Origin: an uncultured Flavobacteriaceae bacterium
GTDB taxonomy: Bacteria > Bacteroidota > Bacteroidia > Flavobacteriales > Flavobacteriaceae
Direction: 5' to 3'
Assembly (NCBI GenBank): GCA_947500585.1
Contig: CANMSN010000020.1
Location: 1-54,502, forward strand
Length of the DNA stretch: 54,502 bases
Positions within the stretch are counted from its first letter, which is position 1. Each line of letters opens with the position of its first letter. A program made the translations under genes and the position numbers. Shown in pieces: positions 37,451 to 46,135 of this stretch. The notes beneath the pieces are model-generated. The model did not search any database, was not told where the DNA came from, and saw only the letters and a program-made list of their open reading frames with translations.

Positions 37451-38041
37451 TTAATTTTTTAAAGGTTTAAGTTTAAGGTCGAACATAATAAAAAGTATGG
37501 ATTTGTACTGATCGCCTAATTTTTTATTAAGTATTTTAAAAGCCCGAGTCATATGGCCTTCTATAGTTTTTATTGATATATTTAGGTATTCAGATATTTC
37601 GGTATGTGTAAGCCCTTCTTTTTTATTCAAAAGGAAAATTTGTTGGCACTTTTCAGGTAAATTACTTATTTCTTTGTTCATCGATGTGATTAAGCCATCT
37701 AACTCTTTTTCATCTTTTTCCACGATTAAATCAATGGCTTCAAGATGTTTTTTTTCAATAAATACCATGCGCTTATTTTTTCTATACTCGTCTATAAACT
37801 TATTGTAGACCGATTTGTATAAATAATTTTTAATAGAATAAAGCGAATTGATATTTTTTCGGTTAAACCAAACATCAATAAATACGGTTTGTACAATATC
37901 TTCAGCTTTATCATGATCTTTAATGAGACTAAAGGCATAATTGCACAAATGCCGATAATAAGATTCCATTAAAAACCTATAAGCTTTTTCGTTTCCTGAT
38001 TTTAATTGTTCCGCTAAAAAAGAATTTTGTTTGAAGTCCAA
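37451..38041 (-). CDS. FecI-type ECF RNA polymerase sigma factor
   Basis: A 196-aa sigma-70-family protein. Region 2 covers about residues 20-90, with YYRHLCNYAFSLIKDHDKAED and IVQTVFIDVWFNRKNI; region 4 covers about 125-180, with LPEKCQQIFLLNKKEGLTHT and EISEYLNISIKTIEGHMTRA (recognition helix). It is the obvious partner of the FecR at 19538 and the candidate reader of the three shared promoter boxes. The gene is convergent to the giant gene and divergent from the purine operon, with box 3 in the divergent region pointing toward the purine genes. The partnership is inferred from the absence of any other intact sigma or anti-sigma gene in the window. Confidence 0.93.
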   Translation of the reverse strand: MDFKQNSFLAEQLKSGNEKAYRFLMESYYRHLCNYAFSLIKDHDKAEDIVQTVFIDVWFNRKNINSLYSIKNYLYKSVYNKFIDEYRKNKRMVFIEKKHLEAIDLIVEKDEKELDGLITSMNKEISNLPEKCQQIFLLNKKEGLTHTEISEYLNISIKTIEGHMTRAFKILNKKLGDQYKSILFIMFDLKLKPLKN

Positions 38042-38133
38042 AGAGAGAGATTTAGTTGTTTACTCAAAAATAAATAATAATAAATAAATAATGTTATTGA
38101 AACATTAATAAAACGTAATAAAATAGCAATAAA

Positions 38134-38168
38134 AGTAAAGGGGTATTTGAAACTAAAACGTACTAAAT
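38134..38168 (+). promoter_or_regulatory. ECF-type promoter motif upstream of the purine operon (box 3)
   Basis: AGTAAAGGGGTAT (38134-38146) is followed by CGTACTAAAT (38159-38168), with the same 25-nt start-to-start distance as boxes 1 and 2. It points toward the nucleoside permease gene, leaving a leader of about 100 nt, and lies upstream of, but oriented away from, the sigma gene. Confidence 0.72.
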
Positions 38169-38271
38169 AGTGAATTGGCACGAAGATGTATAATTATTCT
38201 GTCGTTATAATTTATAATACTATTGAAAGTCTTTTAAAAGATTAGCATAAAATAATTTTTGTTTTTGATAA

Positions 38272-39525
38272 ATGAGTACTAAACAACGCTTAACCATTTT
38301 AAATTTTCTAGAATTTTTTGCATGGGGCTCTTGGTTACTATCCGCTGGAGCGTATATGTCAGTTACACTAAATTTTAATGGCATACAAATAGGCTCAGTT
38401 TACGCCACATTAGGGTTTGCATCTTTGTTTATGCCTCCAATTATGGGTGTTATAGCTGATAATTGGCTATCTGCCGAAAAATTATTTGCTTTCAGCCACT
38501 TGGTTTTGGCAGGTCTTTTAATCAGTTTGGGTTTTGTGGAGAGTTATGATTTGTTTTACGTTTTGATGTTTTTAGTGTCCATGTTTTATATGCCTACGTT
38601 GTCCTTAAACAATTCCATTTCATATTACAATCTAGAAAAAGAACATTTTGATTTGGTTAAAGATTTTCCACCTATTAGAGTATGGGGAACCGTTGGGTTT
38701 ATTATTGCAGCTTGGTTAATTGATATTATGGATTGGAAGGCCAGTGTTAATCAATTTTATTTGAGTGCAGTAGCCTCATTGGTTCTGGGTTTTTATGCTT
38801 TTACATTATCAAAAACCCCCATTTTTAAAACTAAAGATAAAACATTAATACAACGTTTTGGTCTTAATGCGTTTGTGCTTTTTAAGCAAAGAAATGTTGC
38901 GATTTTTTTTTGTTTTTCAATTCTTTTGGGTGCTGCGTTACAAATTACCAATATATGGGGAGTACCATTTTTAACTGATTTTGAGCTTAATTATAAGGAC
39001 TCTTTCGCTGTAAAACATGCCGTGTTTTTAATGTCGTTGTCGCAATTGTCAGAAGCGTTGTTTATACTTTTAATTCCCTATGCCTTAAAAAAGTTTGGAA
39101 TAAAAAAAGTAATGCTAATAAGCCTAACAGCTTGGGTTTTTAGATTTGGCTTTTTTGGTTTTGGGAGTCCAGAGGGCACGGGCTTGTTATTTTTAGTTTT
39201 ATCTATGATAATTTATGGACTTGCGTTTGATTTTTTCAATATTTCAGGGGCTCTTTTTGTCGACAAGGTAACATCACCAAAATTAAGGTCTAGTGCACAA
39301 GGCCTGTTTATGATGATGGTAAACGGCTTAGGCGTAATTTTAGGAGGATACGCAAGTGGTTATGTTGTAGACCATTTTACATTGATAAATATAAGAGATT
39401 GGAAGAGTATCTGGTTGGTGTTTGCCGCCTATGCCATAATAATTGGTGTTGCATTTGCTTTACTCTTTAAATATAAACATAGTAATGATGAAATTAAAAA
39501 AAGTAACATAAATGAGTATTCATAA
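38272..39525 (+). CDS. NupG/XapB-family nucleoside:H+ symporter
   Basis: A 417-aa major facilitator protein with about 12 membrane spans. LNFLEFFAWGSWLLSAGAYM near residue 11, FMPPIMGVIADNWLSAEKLF near 60, YMPTLSLNNSISYYNL near 104 and FPPIRVWGTVGFIIAAWLID near 132 are typical of the nucleoside:proton symporter family. It is the first gene of the purine operon, behind promoter box 3, and overlaps deoD by 14 nt, so imported nucleosides would pass straight to the phosphorylase. Purine nucleosides are the likely main cargo; the family is often broad. Confidence 0.87.
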   Translation: MSTKQRLTILNFLEFFAWGSWLLSAGAYMSVTLNFNGIQIGSVYATLGFASLFMPPIMGVIADNWLSAEKLFAFSHLVLAGLLISLGFVESYDLFYVLMFLVSMFYMPTLSLNNSISYYNLEKEHFDLVKDFPPIRVWGTVGFIIAAWLIDIMDWKASVNQFYLSAVASLVLGFYAFTLSKTPIFKTKDKTLIQRFGLNAFVLFKQRNVAIFFCFSILLGAALQITNIWGVPFLTDFELNYKDSFAVKHAVFLMSLSQLSEALFILLIPYALKKFGIKKVMLISLTAWVFRFGFFGFGSPEGTGLLFLVLSMIIYGLAFDFFNISGALFVDKVTSPKLRSSAQGLFMMMVNGLGVILGGYASGYVVDHFTLINIRDWKSIWLVFAAYAIIIGVAFALLFKYKHSNDEIKKSNINEYS

Positions 39526-40222
39526 TAATGCGAAAAAAGGGGATATAGCAGATTTTGTACTCTTACCAGGAGATCCAATGAGAGCTAAATTTATTGCTGA
39601 AAATTTTTTAACAAACCCTGTTTGTTATAATCATGTTAGAGGTATGTTAGGCTATACTGGGTTTTTTAATGGAAAAAGGATTAGCGTGCAAGGAACAGGA
39701 ATGGGTATACCATCCATGTCTATTTATGCAACCGAATTAATTGAAGAATATGAGGTGGAGTCTTTGGTTAGAATCGGCTCTTGTGGTGCCATTCAGGAAC
39801 AAATTAACATCATGGATGTTATTTTGGTGATGAGTGCCTGTACAGATTCAGGAATGAACAAAATACGATTTGGTGGAAGTGATTTTGCACCAACTGCTAA
39901 TTTTCAGTTATTACAAAACGCATTTGCTCTTGCAGATAAGAACAAGCTCAAATTTCATGTAGGCTCAGTTTTAACATCAGATTTCTTTTACGGAGAAAGT
40001 CATTTAGGAGATCCTTTGTTAAGCTGGAAAACTTATGGGGTTTTGGGGGTGGAAATGGAAACGGCAGCTTTGTATTCTATCGCAGCGAAGTATAATAAAA
40101 AAGCCTTGGCCATTTTGACCGTATCAGATCAAATATTAAAGGGTCAAGCCATATCAGCTATGGATAGGCAGAACGCATTTAAAGATATGATTCAACTGGC
40201 ATTGGAATTAAACAAAGCATAA
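39512..40222 (+). CDS. deoD: Purine-nucleoside phosphorylase, DeoD type
   Basis: A 236-aa NP-I enzyme, the usual length for hexameric DeoD. Motifs are LLPGDPMRAKFIAENFL near residue 16 (phosphate site), QGTGMGIPSMSIYATELI near 62, RIGSCGAIQ near 86, GVEMETAALYSIAAKY near 175 (ribose site) and LTVSDQIL near 199 with the catalytic Asp. It splits (deoxy)inosine, (deoxy)guanosine and adenosine into base and pentose-1-phosphate. It overlaps the permease by 14 nt. The ribose-1-phosphate would need the phosphopentomutase encoded at 18237. Confidence 0.94.
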   Translation: MSIHNNAKKGDIADFVLLPGDPMRAKFIAENFLTNPVCYNHVRGMLGYTGFFNGKRISVQGTGMGIPSMSIYATELIEEYEVESLVRIGSCGAIQEQINIMDVILVMSACTDSGMNKIRFGGSDFAPTANFQLLQNAFALADKNKLKFHVGSVLTSDFFYGESHLGDPLLSWKTYGVLGVEMETAALYSIAAKYNKKALAILTVSDQILKGQAISAMDRQNAFKDMIQLALELNKA

Positions 40223-40244
40223 AGAAATATTAGTACGAAGTAAA

Positions 40245-40556
40245 ATGTCTAAAATAATTTTAAGCCCCTTAATAGATATTAAACCAAAACTGGAATTTTC
40301 AGTAGGAACAACTTTCGTTAAACTGAACACTGTAACTAAAAATGAAAAATATCAAGAATACAAGCTAGTAAGAGCGAATTGGGGTAGTGAATACATGATG
40401 TTAGTTAGACAAACTGATACGTCTTTCAATAAAGCTGAATATGGAGTAATTCCCAGTAAACTAAAATCTGGAAAATTGGTAGTAAATATAAATAGTTTAA
40501 AAATGACCTTAGGTAATGAACTTTCAAATTGGTTCTTGAAAAACCAAATTAAATAA
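40245..40556 (+). CDS. Unrecognised 103-aa protein in the purine operon
   Basis: A small, soluble-looking protein with no signal peptide, membrane span or cysteine. Segments include ILSPLIDIKPKLEFSVGTTF and YKLVRANWGSEYMMLVRQTD. The ATG follows deoD by 22 nt, and its stop lies 6 nt before the guanine deaminase ATG, so it is embedded in the operon. The regular spacing and lack of overlap support a real gene. It might be a binding or assembly protein for a neighbour, but no family is recognised. Confidence 0.65.
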   Translation: MSKIILSPLIDIKPKLEFSVGTTFVKLNTVTKNEKYQEYKLVRANWGSEYMMLVRQTDTSFNKAEYGVIPSKLKSGKLVVNINSLKMTLGNELSNWFLKNQIK

Positions 40557-40562
40557 AAAATT

Positions 40563-41036
40563 ATGATTAATAGAGAAACATTTATGCAAGAAGCTATAAA
40601 CGCAGCTTTAAAAGGAATGGATAATAATGAAGGAGGACCTTTTGGATGTGTGGTGGTTAAAGATGGTAAAATTATTGGAAAGGGAAATAATAAGGTGACC
40701 TCTAGCAACGATCCAACAGCTCATGCAGAAGTAACCGCCATAAGGGATGCTTGTGAAAATTTGAATTCCTTCCAGCTAGATGGTTGTGAAATTTATACCT
40801 CATGTGAGCCCTGTCCAATGTGCCTAGGGGCCATATATTGGGCAAGACCAGATAAAGTGTATTATGGAAGTAACCAGATAGATGCTGCTAACATTGGTTT
40901 TGATGATGAATTCATTTATCAAGAGATTGCTTTGCCTTACGAAAAAAGGAGTATTCCGTTCGAACAATTAGCACGCGAGATAGCACTTGAGCCTTTTAAA
41001 AAGTGGCAAGAGAAAGAGGATAAAATAAAATATTAA
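40563..41036 (+). CDS. guaD: Guanine deaminase (cytidine-deaminase fold)
   Basis: A 157-aa zinc deaminase converting guanine to xanthine and ammonia. HAEVTAIRDAC (about residues 54-64) supplies the zinc His and catalytic Glu, and TSCEPCPMCLGAIYWA (about 79-94) supplies the two zinc cysteines. Length and the C-terminal LAREIALEPFKKWQEKED resemble Bacillus subtilis-type GuaD rather than tRNA deaminase. The position between deoD and xanthine dehydrogenase fits. Related nucleoside deaminases are an alternative. Confidence 0.88.
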   Translation: MINRETFMQEAINAALKGMDNNEGGPFGCVVVKDGKIIGKGNNKVTSSNDPTAHAEVTAIRDACENLNSFQLDGCEIYTSCEPCPMCLGAIYWARPDKVYYGSNQIDAANIGFDDEFIYQEIALPYEKRSIPFEQLAREIALEPFKKWQEKEDKIKY

Positions 41037-41042
41037 CCCATA

Positions 41043-42458
41043 ATGATAAATTTTATTCTTAATAATAAAATTACAAATGCTGATGTAAATAGCAGTATGC
41101 CCTTGTTAGATTATATTAGGTATGAAAAGCACTTAACTGGAACAAAAATAGGTTGTCGTGAAGGTGACTGTGGCGCTTGCACAGTATTGGTTGGTACTTT
41201 AAAAATAGATGGTTGTGTGGAATATCGAAGCATGACATCATGTATTTGGCCAATTGGAAATGCTAATGGTAAGCATATTGTTACAATAGAAGGTATGAAT
41301 TTAAATAATTCCTTAAACGTTTCGCAAGATGCCATGAAGAACAATTACGCTACGCAATGTGGATTTTGCACACCTGGTTTTGTGGTATCCCTAATTGGTT
41401 TTTGCTTATCAAATATTGAGAAAAATTTAAATAACGCCATAGAAGCCATTAGTGGTAATATTTGTAGATGTACAGGATACAAATCTATAGAAAAGGCTGC
41501 CAATGACGTTTGTAAGCAATTAGAGTTTTCTAGTGGTAAATTGTCAATAAAATGGCTCGTGGATAATAACTTTATTCCTAATTATTTTGGTGATATTCCC
41601 AAAAAATTACTGCAATTAAAAACAGAACACCAAAATGTGGAAGATGGAGTTTTTGTTTCTGGGGGTACAGACCTATATGTTCAAAAACCAGATGTTTTAA
41701 GGGATAGTACTATTCATCTCATTTCAGATAACATAAACCTAAAGGGCATTTACATAGAACATAATAGGTGTACCATTGGTGCTGGACATGTCGTTTCAGA
41801 TTTGTGGAACCATTCAGAATTACATCAATATTTCCCAAATATAAAAAAACACCTTAAGCTTGTTTCGTCAGAACAAATACGGAATATGGCCTCTTTTGGA
41901 GGTAACTTGGTTAATGCTTCACCAATTGGAGACATGACGATTTTCTTTTTAGCTTTAAATAGTAACATTACCATTATTGATAAAAGTAAAAACGAAAGAA
42001 TCATTCCGCTCAAAACTTTCTATAAGAATTATAAATGTTATGATTTGCACGACGATGAGCTCTTAAAAAACATTAGTTTTAAATTACCTTCAGAAATATC
42101 CTTTTTTAATTTTGAAAAAGTGTGCAAGCGCGAATATTTAGACATCGCTAGTGTAAATACCGCCATTCATATAATGGTAAATAATGAAACAATAAGTGAC
42201 ATTCATTTATCAATGGGAGGTGTTGATGCCATACCAAAATACTTAGATAAAACATGTGCATTTCTAAAGGGTAAAAAAATATGTTTAGAATTGATTAATG
42301 AGGCTAACATCGTACTTCAAAAGGAAATTGCTCCAATAAGTGATGTTAGAGGTTCCAATACTTACAAGCGTTTATTGGCACGTCAATTATTTTTTGCGCA
42401 TTTCATAGAACTTTTTCCAGAAATAATAACATTAAACAGTTTGATGAAATATGCATAA
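41043..42458 (+). CDS. xdhA: Xanthine dehydrogenase small subunit (2Fe-2S / FAD)
   Basis: A 471-aa subunit carrying the electron-transfer cofactors. The plant-type ferredoxin motif GCREGDCGACTVLVG (about residue 37) and the second cluster motifs CGFCTPGFVVSL (about 106) and ICRCTGYKSIEKAA (about 140) are intact. The FAD domain has VFVSGGTDLYVQ near 204 and EQIRNMASFGGNLVNASPIG near 277. It passes electrons from the molybdenum subunit to NAD. It overlaps xdhB by 8 nt, and the accessory factor XdhC is at 48435. Confidence 0.93.
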   Translation: MINFILNNKITNADVNSSMPLLDYIRYEKHLTGTKIGCREGDCGACTVLVGTLKIDGCVEYRSMTSCIWPIGNANGKHIVTIEGMNLNNSLNVSQDAMKNNYATQCGFCTPGFVVSLIGFCLSNIEKNLNNAIEAISGNICRCTGYKSIEKAANDVCKQLEFSSGKLSIKWLVDNNFIPNYFGDIPKKLLQLKTEHQNVEDGVFVSGGTDLYVQKPDVLRDSTIHLISDNINLKGIYIEHNRCTIGAGHVVSDLWNHSELHQYFPNIKKHLKLVSSEQIRNMASFGGNLVNASPIGDMTIFFLALNSNITIIDKSKNERIIPLKTFYKNYKCYDLHDDELLKNISFKLPSEISFFNFEKVCKREYLDIASVNTAIHIMVNNETISDIHLSMGGVDAIPKYLDKTCAFLKGKKICLELINEANIVLQKEIAPISDVRGSNTYKRLLARQLFFAHFIELFPEIITLNSLMKYA

Positions 42459-44775
42459 AAATATTTCACATAGCGAATTGAAAATAAAGCTAGATGCTGT
42501 TAAAAACGATTTGAAGGCTAGCGTAAAAAACATGGATTCCTACACGCACGTCAGAGGAGAATCTATATACGTGGATGATACCAATATAAAACAAGGTACT
42601 TTTTACGGTGTTGTTTTCGATGCTCCTAAAGCACATGGAAAAATTAAATTTATCGATTACACTGCAGCTGAAGCTCTTGAAGGTGTTGAACGTATTTTTA
42701 CTTATATAGATGTCCCTGGGGAAAACCAGATAGGAGGTATTTTTCCTGATGAACCTTTGTTCGCCGAGGATGAAGTTCATTTTTGTGGGATGCCTGTCGC
42801 TTTGATTATTGCAAAATCTGAATTTGTAGCTAGAAAGGCTATAGGACTAATTGAAATTGATATTGAAGATGCTCCAATTATAACTACCGCTAGAGAAGCC
42901 AAGACCCAAAAAAAATTCATTAACGCCCCTAGGTCTTTTAATTTGGGTAATGTTGAGGAAGCATTTAAAGCTTGCGATTATATTTTTGAGGGTGAGACAT
43001 TCTCAAACGGGCAAGAACACCTATACATAGAAACGCAAGGTGCTTATGCTGAACCATTAGAAAATGGGAACATAAAAATCACATCTTCAACCCAAGGGCC
43101 AACTTCAGTGCAAAAAACGATAGCCAAGGTTCTTGGAATACCTATGCATAAAATTGAAGTTGACGTCGTGCGTTTAGGCGGTGGTTTTGGGGGGAAAGAA
43201 GACCAAGCGACGCCTTGGGCGGTTATGGCTGCTTTGGCTTCATATCATCTTAAAAAACCTATCAAATTAATATTAAATAGGCATGATGATTTAAGAATGA
43301 CGGGCAAGCGTCATCCCTATGAAAGCACTTATAAAATTGGACTTTCAAAAGATTTAAAAATTCAAGCTTATCAAGTAGAGTTTTTACAAAACGCTGGTGC
43401 TGCTGCAGACTTATCCCCTGCCATCGCAGAACGAACATTGTTTCACGCCACTAATAGTTATTTTGTCCCAAACGTATTATCAACCGTCCACAGTTGTAAA
43501 ACGAATTTGCCCCCAAATACAGCCTTTCGTGGTTTTGGAGGGCCTCAAGGTATGTTTGTTATAGAGTCAGCGATAGCTAATGCGGCTTCTGAGATTGGGG
43601 TACCAGCTAGAAAAATTCAGGAGATTAATTTATTACAAGAAAATAATGCATTCTCTTATGGGCAAATAGCAAAACAAGTTGAAGCAAAAAACACATGGGA
43701 ATCTGCAAAAGCGATTTTTGATTTTAAAGCAATTGAAAAGGATATTAAAAACTTTAATTCTGTAAACAATGACTTCAAAAAGGGATACGCTTTTATGCCT
43801 ATTACGTTTGGTATTTCTTTTACTAATACTTCTATGAACCATGCTCGGGCATTAGTGCATATTTATCAAGATGGCAGTTTGGGAATTAGCACCGCTGCCG
43901 TAGAGATGGGACAGGGAGTTAATACAAAAATGGTGCAAATTGCAGCTCAAGTTTTTTCTATAAATCCTAAAAAAATAAAAATAGAATCAACCAACACAAC
44001 TCGGGTTGCCAATACTTCTCCATCAGCTGCAAGTTCTACTGCGGACTTGAATGGTAAGGCGCTTTTAAAAGCATGTCATGCCCTTTTGGATAGATTGAAA
44101 GATATTATTGCTGAAGACTTTAAGGTTTCAAAAAAGGAGATTGCATTAAAAGACGAGTTTGTTTACTTAAACAATAATAAATCAGAAATTAGTTGGGAAC
44201 AACTTATTAGCAAAGCCATGTTTAAACGTGTGGCATTAACAGAAAATGCACATTATGCAACACCAGTAATTCATTTTGATAAAACAAAAGAAAAAGGGCA
44301 TCCATTTGCTTACCATGTATATGGAACAGCCATTTTTATTACTACCGTTGATTGCCTACGAGGAACGTATGTTTTTGATGAAGTAAAAATTGTTCATGAT
44401 TACGGTCGAAGTATGAGCAAAGGTATAGATCTTGGACAGGTAGAAGGTGCATTGATACAAGGAATGGGATGGATGACCATGGAAGAAATAGCTTATAACG
44501 AAGCGGGGCGGTTGCTATCAAATGCATTATCTACATACAAAGTGCCAGATATTTTTTCTGTCCCTAAAAATGTAGAGGTAATACCGCTTGAAACAAAGGG
44601 CAACGACATGGCAATTTTAAAATCTAAGGCGGTAGGAGAGCCTCCATTGATGTATGGGATTGGTGCCTTTTTTGCTATTCAAAATGCCATAAAAGCGTTC
44701 AATCCAAAATACAAATTAAAGTTTCATGCACCCATGACTCCGGAAAAGGTTTTAATGAGTTTATATAAGAATTAG
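42451..44775 (+). CDS. xdhB: Xanthine dehydrogenase large molybdopterin-binding subunit
   Basis: A 774-aa catalytic subunit oxidising hypoxanthine and xanthine to urate. Molybdopterin-site segments are RLGGGFGGKEDQATPWA near residue 242, NTAFRGFGGPQGMFVIESAI near 355, VEMGQGVNTKMVQIAAQVF near 487 and KAVGEPPLMYG near 726, with the conserved catalytic Glu in VGEPP. Length fits the bacterial two-subunit XDH. The start overlaps xdhA by 8 nt and allB follows 4 nt after the stop. Maturation probably needs the XdhC protein encoded later in the operon. Confidence 0.94.
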   Translation: MHKNISHSELKIKLDAVKNDLKASVKNMDSYTHVRGESIYVDDTNIKQGTFYGVVFDAPKAHGKIKFIDYTAAEALEGVERIFTYIDVPGENQIGGIFPDEPLFAEDEVHFCGMPVALIIAKSEFVARKAIGLIEIDIEDAPIITTAREAKTQKKFINAPRSFNLGNVEEAFKACDYIFEGETFSNGQEHLYIETQGAYAEPLENGNIKITSSTQGPTSVQKTIAKVLGIPMHKIEVDVVRLGGGFGGKEDQATPWAVMAALASYHLKKPIKLILNRHDDLRMTGKRHPYESTYKIGLSKDLKIQAYQVEFLQNAGAAADLSPAIAERTLFHATNSYFVPNVLSTVHSCKTNLPPNTAFRGFGGPQGMFVIESAIANAASEIGVPARKIQEINLLQENNAFSYGQIAKQVEAKNTWESAKAIFDFKAIEKDIKNFNSVNNDFKKGYAFMPITFGISFTNTSMNHARALVHIYQDGSLGISTAAVEMGQGVNTKMVQIAAQVFSINPKKIKIESTNTTRVANTSPSAASSTADLNGKALLKACHALLDRLKDIIAEDFKVSKKEIALKDEFVYLNNNKSEISWEQLISKAMFKRVALTENAHYATPVIHFDKTKEKGHPFAYHVYGTAIFITTVDCLRGTYVFDEVKIVHDYGRSMSKGIDLGQVEGALIQGMGWMTMEEIAYNEAGRLLSNALSTYKVPDIFSVPKNVEVIPLETKGNDMAILKSKAVGEPPLMYGIGAFFAIQNAIKAFNPKYKLKFHAPMTPEKVLMSLYKN

Positions 44776-44779
44776 TAGA

Positions 44780-46135
44780 ATGACTAATTTTTTAATTTAT
44801 AGCAAGCGTTGTTTTATCAATAATGAACTTATTGAGGCGACACTGCACATTAAAGACAAAAAGATTCATTCGATTTTTAAGGGGTATAACAGACTAAAAA
44901 CATATCCTTTTTTTAATTACCAAAACTTGATTATTATGCCAGGGATAATTGATGCCCACGTGCATATTAATGAACCCGGAAGAGACTATTGGGAAGGGTT
45001 TCATACGGCTACTAAAGCTGCCGCATGTGGCGGCGTTACAACTTTAATAGATATGCCTTTAAATGCAAATCCAGTTACTACAACTGTGGAAGCATTTAAA
45101 ATAAAACAGAAAGCGACACGAGATAAATTGCATGTAAATTGTGGTTTTTATGGAGGTGTAGTGCCTTCTAATAGTAAAGATATTGAAGGTTTATTAAATG
45201 AGGGGGTCTTTGGTATAAAAGGGTTTTTATCACATTCTGGGATTGAAGAATTTCCAAATGTTTCAAAAGCGCATTTGGAAACAATTGCCCCAATTTTAAA
45301 AAAGCATGACATCCCATTACTGTTGCATTGTGAATTAGAGGACAAGGATGTTCCAACAGTAATAAATCCAAAAAGTTATCAAGAATATCTAGATTCTAGA
45401 CCACAACATTGGGAAACCTCGGCCATTGAGTTGGCATTACAAATTCAACAAAGGTTTGATATTAAAGTTCATATTGTTCATTTATCTGCATCGGAAGGTA
45501 TCGATATTATAAAAGAAAGAAAACAAACAACAAATAAACTAACTGTAGAAACCTGTCCGCATTATTTATATTTTAATTCAGAAAATATACCTGATGCCTC
45601 AACATTGCATAAATGCGCGCCACCTATAAGAACAAAGCATAATAATGATTTGCTTTGGAGGTACCTTTTAAACGACGGTTTTGATTTTTTAGCCTCAGAC
45701 CATTCTCCAGCACCACCAAAAATTAAACAATTGGAAAGTGGTGATTTTTTTAAGGCTTGGGGTGGTATTTCTGGGCTTCAATTTACATTACCCATACTAT
45801 TTACCGAAGGACAAAAAAGAGGCTTATCACTAGAAAAATTGATTCCGTTGTTGACTAAAAAACCAGCTCGTTTTTTAGGATTAAATAACCGAAAAGGAGA
45901 ACTAAAAAATGGATTTGATGCCGACATTACTATTTGGGATGATGTCAAAGATACTATTACGGAAAATAATATTGAGCATAAACATAAAGCTACGCCATAT
46001 TTAGGTCAAAAAATTAAGGGAAAAATAATACACGTATTTGTTAACGGATGTCAAGTGGTTAAGGATTCTAAAATGATAAGTGAAGGTAAAGGAACGCTGT
46101 TACTGAAAAAAAATAAAGACAATGTCAATGATTGA
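44780..46135 (+). CDS. allB: Allantoinase
   Basis: A 451-aa binuclear-metal cyclic amidohydrolase opening allantoin to allantoate. IDAHVHINEPGRDYWEGFHT (about residue 57) has the HxH metal motif with the NEPGR that separates allantoinases from the dihydropyrimidinase paralogue at 13296. Other motifs are GVFGIKGFLSHSGIEEFPN near 145 (carboxylated lysine region), LLLHCELED near 178, VHIVHLSASEGID near 231 and FLASDHSPAPPK near 306. It overlaps the urate oxidase gene by 14 nt. Confidence 0.93.
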   Translation: MTNFLIYSKRCFINNELIEATLHIKDKKIHSIFKGYNRLKTYPFFNYQNLIIMPGIIDAHVHINEPGRDYWEGFHTATKAAACGGVTTLIDMPLNANPVTTTVEAFKIKQKATRDKLHVNCGFYGGVVPSNSKDIEGLLNEGVFGIKGFLSHSGIEEFPNVSKAHLETIAPILKKHDIPLLLHCELEDKDVPTVINPKSYQEYLDSRPQHWETSAIELALQIQQRFDIKVHIVHLSASEGIDIIKERKQTTNKLTVETCPHYLYFNSENIPDASTLHKCAPPIRTKHNNDLLWRYLLNDGFDFLASDHSPAPPKIKQLESGDFFKAWGGISGLQFTLPILFTEGQKRGLSLEKLIPLLTKKPARFLGLNNRKGELKNGFDADITIWDDVKDTITENNIEHKHKATPYLGQKIKGKIIHVFVNGCQVVKDSKMISEGKGTLLLKKNKDNVND

